This document shows, piece after piece, positions 11,519 to 22,300 of a stretch of DNA of 64,000 bases; positions within the stretch are counted from its first letter, which is position 1; every line of letters begins with the position of its first letter. The notes under the pieces were generated by a model, which did not search any database, had not been told where the DNA came from, and worked only from the letters and a program-made list of their open reading frames with translations. The DNA is from Tubiluchus corallicola. Taxonomy: Eukaryota; Priapulida; Priapulimorpha; Priapulimorphida; Tubiluchidae. A program made the translations under genes and the position numbers. The stretch lies in NCBI GenBank assembly GCA_030141605.1, contig JAQGDQ010000046.1, forward strand, positions 434,001-498,000. The letters run 5' to 3'.

Positions 11519-12312
11519 AGCTTCGCCAAGTTAGCCTTTTCGACAGTCTACTTTTTTGCCAGTCTATTTTTTCGCCAGTTTACATGTTCGCCGGTTGACC
11601 TTTTAACCAGTGTAATCATGACTAACAATGAAGATTTAACTTACCTATACATATAGAAGACACCATTGACATGGTTTCATTTAAACGCTCTGTGAACGGA
11701 AAATATAAGTCCTACAGAGGCACATATCATTGGATAGCAGAATTTGACGTGCTCGTAGCTAGTGTAGAGGGTCACTTTCGCTTATAATTTTGGGATCATG
11801 AGCCTTTGACCCGCCTGAGTTATGACCCGGGAGATGTAATTATTCCTACAAGAAGCGCCATCTATCACTAACCAGCTCAGTTTAGTCGAGCTGTGAACCA
11901 TTGAGGTTTTACGGGGTCTCAAAAATGACATTGTTGGTACTATGCTTAATATACTTGGCGTATACAACAATACAGTAATTGCATGGTTTGCTTTAAACGT
12001 TCTATGAACAGAAGCCATAAGTTGTGCGATACATCATTTGTGCAAAAGAAATGTAGAATCAGATGTACTATGGCGCAATTGCAAGTCAAATTTCGTTTAA
12101 CCACAAAATGGCGATAAGTAAGATGCTAGATGCCGAGAGCGGCGAAAAAGTAGAGTGGCATAAAGGTAGACTGGCGAAAAGGTTGACTGACGAAAAAGTA
12201 AGCTGGCGAAACGGTAGACTGACGAAAAAGTAGACTGGCGAAAAGGTAGACTGGTGAAAGCGTAGACTGACGAAAAGTTAGACTGGCTAAAAAGTAAATT
12301 GGCGAAACGACA
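11519..12312. mobile_element. Element with long inverted arms made of ~15-bp tandem subrepeats
   Basis: The left arm (about 11519-11613) holds repeats of TTTTCGCCAGTCTAC. The right arm (about 12143-12312) holds about ten inverted copies, AGACTGGCGAAAAGGT and variants, every 15-16 bp. Arms plus a ~530-bp interior make a fold-back type of non-autonomous element. Inside is a degenerate direct repeat: CATGGTTTCATTTAAACGCT near 11672 resembles CATGGTTTGCTTTAAACGTT near 11981. There is no coding sequence. Confidence 0.65.
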
Positions 12313-13069
12313 TACAATCTTACCTACAAAAATGGATAACGAATCCTGACTACTGATACAGATGTAGATGCAGCTGTGTGATGTCTATATCGCCACAGCG
12401 CATGAAGATTTCAGGTTCTATACAGATAACTAACCACGTTGTGAGACACTACGTGCACAAGGCTTGTTAAAAGAACACATTTTTCTACAATTCAAGTTTA
12501 CTATCACCACTAAGGAAGTCACCATCATCATATTCCCCTTACTATAAACACTTGACAAACAGAACTCTAAAAAATGATGTCTGCCCTCAAGACGCGTAAA
12601 CATAGCAGTAAGCCTGCAAAAAACTAGACACTGCTATGCCAGTAGCTTGTCAGTACCACTTCCGAGTAACTAAGGAATTGTTGGATAATAACTCCGCAAG
12701 GCCTATGTACCACCCCGCTTAAGGAAGAATGCCTCGGTTCCTGGCCCAATTAGTTAATTATTGCAACTGCAAAAAAGGTTATTATGGTAAGCGCGAGCTG
12801 TGATCTGACAGGTCCTTTTTTTCATTACGTGTGACCATAAAATTATTATTTACAATCTTTGACAGGATAGCAGAATTGAAACATTTCAGAGTCCAAAATC
12901 TTCTACTTCTCAGAAAACAGAAACATTATACAAAGGTTAAAGAGTTCACAATAACAAACTGTCATTCAGTGTCAGTAAAAAAAAGATATGAAATGACTGA
13001 GCGGACCTTACAGAATTTTACAGAATTGTAACACTTCATTATGGTACTTGCAAAAAGTGATGTGTTTTC
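12313..13069. other. Intergenic, nothing recognised
   Basis: AT-rich sequence with no splice-supported exon. The 66-codon plus-strand ORF at 12831-13031 has no recognisable motif. Confidence 0.4.
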
Positions 13070-13390
13070 TTATTCATAAGCTTTTAAAATATTAAAACAA
13101 ATCTCAAATGCAAAATTACGATTCGTAATTGACTTTAAGGATGTAGGGTCTGCATTGCTGAGTCTTCTTCTAGTTTCAGCTGTTAAATGACAGTCCATTA
13201 AAACGTGCTTTTCAGTTTGGATTTCTCCACAATTACAAAGTCTGTGTCTTCTATCTACGTTACGCCGTCTATCAGTTTCTACTTTTAAATAACGCGCTTG
13301 GAGTCGCAATCGCGTATATGCAAGGCGGCACATCTCAAGTGTTGATGTCAAGACCCATCCATGCAAATACCAAACAGCGTTGGTACCAAT
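13070..13390 (-). mobile_element. LINE fragment: C-terminal end of a non-LTR reverse transcriptase
   Basis: The 98-residue minus-strand frame reads AYTRLRLQARYLKVET, then a Cys/His knuckle LCNCGEIQTEKHVLMDC, then RRRLSNADPTSL. This is the familiar C-terminal tail (R.RLR......C.CG..ETEEH.L..C) of a family of non-LTR retrotransposons. It is short but uninterrupted. It differs in sequence from the fragment at 9269-10025, so at least two LINE families occur here. Confidence 0.75.
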
Positions 13391-15194
13391 TTAACCCTTT
13401 TATGATAACTATTGTCGTGCCGGTCTTAGCTGCTTACTAACAATAGCTGTGTGACCTGGGTTGGGTATGGGTACTTCAGGAAATGCTTTACGGCGCGTTT
13501 TCTCGCGCCAACTTGACTCACCCGGAAATTCGCCAAGTAACTCGCAAGCGTGTTCACACTAAACAATAACTTGCAGGAAATCAATTCACAGGAAATGTCG
13601 GAGAGCGCAGTAACTTGCCGACAGTAACTCAGTCGCAAAGCAGTTCAAGATTACGCGCTCAGAGAGAAAACTCGCGACAGAAAACTCGCTAGTCAGAATG
13701 CACCGTTAATGACGCCATAGAGAATGAACACAGTTCTTCACCTCTGCGATAAACACCGGTTTTGCCACACAGTAAAAGGTAAGGCTGCTTGAGGCAGCAG
13801 CGTGGAAAGCAATAATATTTGTATAATCTGATTTGAACTTGCGGTAATCGTTCATTTCTGGACAAATTGTGAAAGTCCAGAAAGTCTAGCAAACTTCTCT
13901 GCGCCATTTCTGATGGGTATAGGTGGTGGATCCACTTCAGAACAGCAAGAGGCGATAGTCCGAAAAGGGAATCTGATGTTCTTTGACGGGTGTTTTCAGC
14001 TTAGGACGACAACTCTGTACAAACGGCACATGAAATAAAATGGCACATGTATAAATGACAAAGGAAAAAATAAGACAAATATAAAAGAAGAGAAAATGGC
14101 ACATATCTTATTTTGATGCAATTGATTTCTATAATGAAACTAGAACGCCCTTAGTAGGAAGCTGATCTCTGCAAAAGTCGAACAATCCTAAACTCATTCG
14201 TCTGATTCTTTTGATTAAAAAAATTAAACACACAGATAAACAAGCAAACATACACAAATGTACCTGTATTGGTATTGTATATACTAGCAAAAGACCCACA
14301 AAACATTTGTTCACTAAATAGATTTATAATCAACAATGCACGAATGTTCCACAAAGAGTTCATCCAACTTTTTGGTATAACTGCGACGGTAATAGACTGA
14401 CAAATATATAGGTGTTTACTTACCAAGTCACTTGAAGCTGTACACAGCATTACACAGTTTCTCAAAATGGAACTGGAACGAACTCATAGTTGCTTCTTCT
14501 GGTGGACATGATTGAAAAGAAGTACTAAGCACTCCCTTGAAACCTCCATGAAGTGCTTCACGAATGCTTTTTTGTACGCGGTGTTCGGTTAAGTTACACG
14601 AAAAAACAACCGGCAAAAAGATTCCCTTTTGGTAATTGAATTGGCACCCGCCTTTCTTCACAGTTTCTTGGAAATCTGTTGATAGTTTTTGCGTAACATG
14701 CTTAGTGCCATAACAGACAAAAAACAACCAAAGAAATAGACAAACAAACAAACAAACAAACAAACAAACTGTGTTGAAGCATAACTTCCATGGCAGAGGT
14801 AAAGATAAAGAAAGATACGCTAATCCTAAACACATTTTAGGGAGCCATTTTCCTGAACCATTTTTACCTGTTTTTCCAGTTGTGCAATATTTTCCTGTGC
14901 CATTTTTACCGTTCCACTTTTTTCTGTGCCAGTTTACCTGCACGATTTTTACTTACATTCCCCGTGTACACCTAAACTATAAGTTACGCACGTTAATATT
15001 ATTTTCTGTCAAAAGTCTGGAAACAAAAAAGTGCCTGTTTTTCGAGTGAGTTCTAAAAATTTAGATTTAAATTTAGATCTACGTTTAGAGCTGAAGATTG
15101 AGATCGCGTGACCAACCTAGGTATTAACTGATTTCTAATCCACATGTTAATCTTTTTTTAAGGTTAATTTCTCATTATTTATTGTTATAACAAC
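13391..15194. other. Intergenic, probably DNA-transposon derived
   Basis: GC-richer than its surroundings between 13430 and 14000, with repeated ACTCGC / AACTTG words at 13480-13700 resembling transposon subterminal repeats. A 72-codon minus-strand ORF (13689-13907, starting MAQRSLLDFLDFHNLSRNER) and a 171-codon minus-strand ORF (14428-14943) have no domain I recognise. The second is partly built on a (GTTT)n microsatellite at 14740-14768. They may be remnants of a transposon gene; I assign no function. Confidence 0.35.
14740..14769. repeat. (AAAC)n microsatellite
   Basis: Seven uninterrupted tandem copies of a CAAA/AAAC tetranucleotide. On the minus strand it encodes a Cys-Leu-Phe-Val run in the spurious ORF that crosses it. 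Confidence 0.9.
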
Positions 15195-15638
15195 CAGGCC
15201 CTATTTCAAGGGGGGGGGGAAGTGGGGATACTTCCCCAGGGCCTCACCCTCCAGGGGGGCCTCGCGTCGAGGTAACTTTTTTTGCCTTATGCGAACATAC
15301 TGCCTCTTCTCTCCCTCTCTCTTGCCGCACGAGCGCCGTTTGCCTTGTACGGCTCGGTGCCGATGTTCAGCTGTTTTCAATTTTGGAATTTCTAACACCG
15401 GCTTATACGGAAGTGAGAGTACGATATTACGTATTGCAAATATGTTGTTTTTGATTTGACTATTTGACAAGTATTAAGGACTTGTCTTGAGAATAAAGCA
15501 GTTTTTCTTTCAATTGTTCTTTCCTTTAACAACTGTATAACTCCATATTTTTTCTTAGAAAATGCTTCTTCGGCGCCCCCCCCCCCCACACACACACACG
15601 CACTTACCCGGGCCTCGCTTAGGCTGAAATAGGCCCTG
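15195..15638. mobile_element. hAT-like MITE, 444 bp, with 8-bp target duplication
   Basis: The left end is CAGGCCCTATTTCAAG and the reverse complement of the right end is CAGGGCCTATTTCAGC. CAGGG is a typical hAT terminus. The flanks ATAACAAC and ATAATAAC match at 7 of 8, giving a clear 8-bp target-site duplication. The subterminal regions carry a run of about 11 G on the left and the corresponding C run (with CACACACA) on the right. No transposase frame is present. Confidence 0.75.
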
Positions 15639-16246
15639 ATAATAACTATACTTGAGTAAAGTTGAATCAAAATCCGTATTTTGTTTTTGTGCGCTAGCGG
15701 CCTAGTGAATAATACAGATGCAAGAGTTGCTCTTGAATACCATCTGAGATTTAGAAGACTTCGTTTGAAAAGTGGAAAAGCGTCGTAGTATGAGTCCTTG
15801 TCTAAATGTCTAGTTTTTGGCTCTCGTGGGATTTGAATGCGTTTTTTAAAGTGACGGATTAAGACTAACTTGTGTGTTAATGTTTCTGGACATTTTTGGA
15901 CGACATACTGAAAACCTATACGAAAATCATAATGCTACATTCAAGTACAATACACCAATTTTTTACATTTTCTGGGTGCGTATTTGCAAAATCTATACCT
16001 TTACAATTCTATTTTCGCTTTATCTAGGTGATAATTATATTAATTTTACGTCAATCTATCCATGTGCACAACAGTATTGAACTGCTATATATAATACAGT
16101 CCACACATCATAAGCTCATGAAAAAAATTCTTGGCACTATGACACATGAATGCAATGAAATGCTCTATTTTTAAAAAGAATTTGAAAAGAAAATGATAGT
16201 AACAACAATAATGGCGGTAAAGGCGGTTATGTAGTGACAACAATTG

Positions 16247-16270
16247 CAAATGGTGGTGGTGGTGGTAATA
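16247..16270. repeat. (GGT)n short microsatellite
   Basis: About six GGT copies embedded in TGGTGG-rich sequence just downstream of the polycystin 3' end. It gives a spurious poly-His frame on the minus strand. Confidence 0.7.
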
Positions 16271-16348
16271 GCAATGAATGACTGGCGCAGTCACTGTAAA
16301 GTACAAAAAGGCAAATACACAAAATTATTTAGCCAAAAAGTTTAGTTC

Positions 16349-16354
16349 TTTAAT
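16349..16354 (-). promoter_or_regulatory. Possible poly(A) signal (ATTAAA) of the polycystin gene
   Basis: Minus-strand ATTAAA, a common variant of AATAAA, about 45 nt beyond the polycystin stop codon. Position and variant make it plausible, but there is no transcript evidence. Confidence 0.3.
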
Positions 16355-16397
16355 AAATAAATAAACTTAAATATGCTTCAACATTTGTTTTAGTATA

Positions 16398-19300
16398 TTA
16401 GGATATAGAATATCTATCATGTTCAGGAAATCCCGATGGACGAAAGATGCTTCGATTTGCCTGATAAGAGATTATTTTCTCCTCCTTTTTCTTAGTGAAA
16501 TAATTTCGAATGTGATCAACAATATCGTAGTCTGCTTTCTTATTTACCCACTCTTTCAATGCAGTCTGATGTGATTTTATTAAAATTACCCTAAAAGTGC
16601 AAAATAAAATTACCAAGGAAAGAAATATGAAAAAACACAAAAACAAGCGACCAAGTTCCACTTGAGACGCTTCAGTGGTATAGAATGTACCTGATCTGCG
16701 AATTAAGCACAATAGAGTGTACAGCGATTTAACATAGCTACTAAATTCTTCGCGTAAACTTACAAACAATAAAGAAAAGATTATTACAAAAGGTGCTATA
16801 ACTATTAATGACATGAAGCACAAATGTAATATAGGAGGTAAAGATAATGTTAAGGTAAACCAGCACACCGACATCAACTTGTTTAGCAATAACATATGCC
16901 ACAAGTTTATCATTACTACAAAAATGAGTATACCCAATATAACGGCAGCAGTCAGATCCCAAAATGCTGCCTCATAAAAGTTAACAAAACCAGACTGTTT
17001 TTCTTCAAAATTCTTTTCCAAAAGAGCACTAATAGTCCTTGTCCTCTTCACAAGAAGCACCACAAATGCAAAAGACAAAATTACTACACCCAAATGAGCA
17101 TAATTCCAAACATTATAAAAGTATGCAAAGCGTAATGCATTAAATTTCCTCACTTCTACACAAAGAAAGATAATTATAATAACAATGTAAACAACTTCAG
17201 TTGCTACAACTGATGCATCTAAAAATTTTTCGTATTTTGCTAAATCCATTGTGGAAATGCTGTAAAACGGCATCACTGTCCCTACACCAGTAAACTCCAC
17301 CATCAATACTACAATACTAAACAAATTTGTGTTGGAATTGAAAAGTGTAAATTCAATCATTAAAGCCCGAGTGCGATCATCTATCCATCGTGAGTTGATC
17401 AGAGATCCAATAATGGCTTTATTTTCAGCAGAATTGGAAGTCAGTTCCGTCACATAACCACCTCCACTGTACAAGGCAAATCTACCTAAATTGAAAATTA
17501 ATGATGTGATATTTTGTCTTTAGTATTTTTACATTTGTAGTTACGTCTGTTTACTGGCTAACTGACTTGTGTTCAGTCACTGAAAGAAAGACTCAAACCA
17601 CCAACTCAAGATCACTAACTTCGCTACTAAAATCTGTTTCCATCTGGTACTATAACTCACAAACTTATTACATTTTACAACTTTTGAATGGAAAACCTTT
17701 GACCTTAAAATGCCCTTTCAACACACCGACAACTCCACCTAAATCTGTCCACCATTTCGCACTTTATGTACCTCAGTTTTGGTTGCCCAATTTCTTTACT
17801 CTAGAGTTACAAATGACCTTGACACCAGCAAATTTAGGTCACCAACCAGGCGAGCCCCACCAAAATTTACACCAATTTGGTGCAATTCAAAGTGCTATTG
17901 CAAAACGTTTTGCACAGTGGCGTAGCTACAACTTGTGATGCCCGGGGCAGCACTTGAGTTTGGCGCCTCCCCCCCCCCAACAGAGGAGGAAAATTTTATT
18001 TTTGCAAAATTCAGCAGTGTTGCATTGTAGTAAGTTGTGGGGATAAATTGATAAAGCATTATAAAAAAATCGGTTTGTGAAGAAATAAATTCACCCTACA
18101 TGTTTCAAAACTGCTCAAAGGTTTTTCAAATGTTAACGCAGAAAAGAGTGCTATAATGATAGTTGAAGACCATTCAGGAGTGACTTCTAACACGGTGTTT
18201 AACGACGAATTTTGTGACAGTTGTTTGAAGTAAAGTAAAAGTTTAGTGTCAAAATTATTCCAAAGATAAAGTTGAGATTAGTGTTCGTAAATTAGTTTAA
18301 TAGATCCACAAGTAATTGCGCCAAACCAAGATACATTTTTAATTCACATTATGACGGAGATGTTCAAAAACGTTTAAACTACGTTGGTGAGCCAAAAAGC
18401 CACTGAATCATAATCGTTATTACGAAAATGACAATGTAATTGCAATGTCATCAGTGCTTTGGAAATCAAACGTGTTTTTAAGTACATCCTTAAGGTATTT
18501 AAGTACAACCCTAAAAAGCGCGCAAAATTTTACGTAAATTGCAGCTACAAACGTCATTATGTTGAATGTATTCTACTGTTAACTCAAAACGTGTACGGCG
18601 CAGACATTTTGAAAGCAGAGACAAAGTATGTTACAACTATACTAATTGTCATCTCCGCAAGCTCTGTTAACAGCATTTCCTTGAAAAATTAAATTGTCAG
18701 GTGTTTTGCATTTCTTTTGTTCTTGCATGATCAATATCTATAATTGCACTTGATCAAAATACTGCCCTCAAAAAAGTGCAGCCGGGGCGCTTCCGCCCCC
18801 CCCCCCAGCTACACCACCGGCAAAACAAGCTTTTTGTTTTCTGTTTGTTGCTTTTCTGTAGCACACACGGATGTCAATTCGTTGTTTTTTTGTTTCGTGC
18901 TTTTCGTCCACGTGCAAGGCTTCAAAGCATGAAGCCAACAAAATTTGACCCTGAATTTTATTATTATGTTAGTTGAAACTTTTTTGTTATGCATATTTGG
19001 ACAAAATTTTGAGAATGCATGATGCTAATATAACATGCAGTGAGTCTTGTGCTCAATGTAAGTTGTTTGCTTACTTGTTTATGTGGTATGTTACAGGGCT
19101 TCCCTTACGTTTTTTATGTGTATTCATTCATGATGCAGTAACAGCCAAAGTAAATTTTTGGGATTTATGCATCTATCTACTTACTTATCGATGCCAGACT
19201 TTTTTGTCCTCAGTTGATAGATATCGTTAATTATTCGTGTAGTGCAAAGTTTTTTGGTCTTTTTATTGACATATTACTGTGAAAGTGATAGTGCAAAGCT

Positions 19301-22300
19301 TGTTCCTCTTCATTTGATATATTTTATTACTACTTACTAGCAATTTGTTAGTGCAAAATGGTTTTTTCACTGTCATTTGTTACTATATAATTCTTATAAT
19401 GCTAGGAAATTAGTAGTACTAACTCTTGCTCTTTGTCACTTTATTTGTTATATACATTGCTAGAAACTTCGTAGTTTAGTTGTTTTTTATCTTTTGCCTT
19501 TTTTCACTATCTATATAGCTAAAATTCTAAAGCAAAGTTCTTTTATCGGCTTTTGCTTGATTGTCAGTAAATTACAGCGCAAAGATATTTTACTAAGTAA
19601 CTTTCAGTAACTTCTGCTGATCTATATCTTTAGGAAATTTTTCTCCAAAGTCTATCTCTGTTCATTGTTAGTAAATTAAAGTGCTAAGTTAGTTCTCTCG
19701 TGTATACGCAAAAACATCACGCTTATTTACACTAGGCCCTCATAACTTTGCTTTGGAGCATGCATAAGGCCTCTACAACATGTTCATATATGCGTGCACA
19801 TTAACTTTCCAATCAATTTCATTTGTGTATATACAATGTTGCTTCTCGTTGATTGTTTAGGTTAATATTTCTTGTGATTATTTTCACTATTTCATACTTG
19901 TTCTATAAATTTCTTAACTTTCGTGATTAAAGATACTTCAGTCAATACTATTACAATTTCGACGGGCAAATCTCATTTTAATTTAATTAGGGTAATGATC
20001 AATCTGTTATAATGCGTTATAATACGCTATAATGAATATACTTATCCCCTTCGCCCAACTATGTACTTTTCATGCACATTTGGATATGAAATAGTCCTTT
20101 TGTGGTTAGGTATTACATTTTATAATTACCTTCGCAACTGCGTATACTTTTCAGATTTCTGTGGTTAATCATGTTTTGTAAGCTAGGCGTTACTTTTAGT
20201 TGACCGACCAATTTGACTTCTCCCGAGTACTTTAGATTTTGCTTACTTTTGACAAAATAACAATTGTCCGCATCTTGTTCTGTTCAAACTACATAAATTA
20301 TCCTACTTGATATCCATTATAATTATTATGCTGTATTAGATGTACGCCTATATTAATCTAATTTATTGCTGACAGTTGTAAAATGTCGTTAACCTTGATG
20401 ATGCCTAAACGGATTCATATTGTCTGTACCCACTTATCGTGTTAATAGTAAACGTGTTCTGAATAATACGTCGTTTTCTGCAAATGATACTTCACTTGAC
20501 CTTACTGTTTTCGTTAATGTTAAGTTGTCATACCACATATACGGTATCTATCTGTAAAAGTCTTATGACTCTTGAATGCTCAGTATACAACTCATATGCC
20601 TCACATTTAACATATTTAGCTTCAGATCTTATTCTAGCTTTTACACATGTTTTCATTTTTTTCTACTCTTTTTTACCTTCACTTCGTTTCATCTTTCTCA
20701 TCATTCACCTTAATGGCTTCAAATTATGTTTAGTTTGTGACAGGACTGTGCGGGGTAATCAGCGTGGTGTGCTCTGTGATTGTTGCGGTCAATGGGTTCA
20801 CCTGAAATGTACGCCTTTGACATTGTCTGACTTCTTGAATCTGGGTAATGATCACAGTGACTGGTTTTGCGAATGCTGCCTTGAAACGATATTTCCTTTT
20901 AACTCTATTGTTGATGATGGCGAATTTAAATTTTATGCCCGTTTTTCAAATACTGGATCTATCATCGATAAAGACCTATTTAAACTGAATATATTAGACT
21001 TAATTGCTGACGACATTTATGATAATAACAGTGACAGTGATCTCGATAGACATATTTTCAATCATATGCATTCTAACCCTGACAGTAAATACTATGATGA
21101 AGATCAATTTCATTCGTTGCAGTCCAATTTAAAATATTCCAATCCATTTTCATTATAATTCATATTAATATTAGAAGTTTAAAATCTAATTTTGATCACT
21201 TTACTGACTGCATACTTACAAATTTTGCAATGTAACTCTCCAGTAATTCACTGAGACGTGGTTGATAGATGAGCTTAGGCAATCATTTTCTCTCCCAGGG
21301 TATAAACTTGTATGCGATAATACAAAAGTAAAAAGGGTGGTGGCGTGGCGTTGCTCATTCGGGAAGACTTGGTTTTTACAGTTATCACTGACTTATCACT
21401 CTGTGAGGATGAAATTGAAACTTTATTCGTTGAAATCCGAAGTAAAGCAAGTAAAAACATTGGGATTGGTGTTACCTACCGCCCAAGAGTAATAGTCCTA
21501 GTACTTTCCTTAATAAATTCATGTATCTGTTAAATACTAATAATCTTCAGTCTAAACACTTGTTTTTACTAGGTGACTATAATTTAAATCTTTTAAAATT
21601 TTTCAACCATTCTGATACAAAAATTTTCTTAGATAATATGTTAGCTAATTACTTGTTTCCGCTTATCACCGGACCTACCAGAATAACTGATACATCTGCA
21701 ACTCTGATTGATAATACATTTTATAATATTATTGATTTACCAATCTTTGCTTTGTTTAACCTTAATTTGCCGATTTTAAACAAATCTGCCTTTACAAAAT
21801 ATCCGTATAATCACAACATTAAACTGAATTTAATTACTGACTTGAATAGTAACAATTGGGATGATATCTTGGCGTGCAATGATGTTAATGACGCAACAAA
21901 TTTATTTTTAGACCAGTTTCTTGATGATTACTTTTCACATGTTAAACCAAAACATACTGATATTAATTTATCTAAAATAAAAAAGCTTGGTTACTCAGGA
22001 ACTATTAAGCTCTATTAAGCACAAAAATAAAATGTATAAAAAGTTTGTAACACAACATCCAAAAAATCACAAGTTTTCTAGTGAATATAAGAAGTGCCGC
22101 AATCGCCTAAGAGGTTTAATTAAGAAATCTAAATTTGATTACTACAAAAATAAACTTGAAGCTTATAAAAACAAAATAAAAAACAGGGTGTGCTGTGAAC
22201 GAATTTTAAATAGACATAAATCAAACTCCCACGTTAGAATTAAAATCAATAACAAATTAATCATTAATTAAAATATCAAAAAATGTTGGCATTATTTCCC

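Noticed and set aside
13689-13907. Minus-strand ORF beginning MAQRSLLDFLDFHNLSRN
   Set aside because: It looks like a transposon or gene N-terminus, but nothing downstream continues it in phase and I cannot name a family, so it is not reported as a CDS.
14428-14943. 171-codon minus-strand ORF, the second longest uninterrupted frame outside the polycystin exons
   Set aside because: Part of it is translated from a (GTTT)n microsatellite and Lys/Gly/Asn-rich simple sequence; no domain or splice context supports it as a gene. Left as unassigned repeat-derived DNA.
16085-16306. His-rich minus-strand ORF
   Set aside because: It arises from the (GGT)n tract downstream of the polycystin stop codon.
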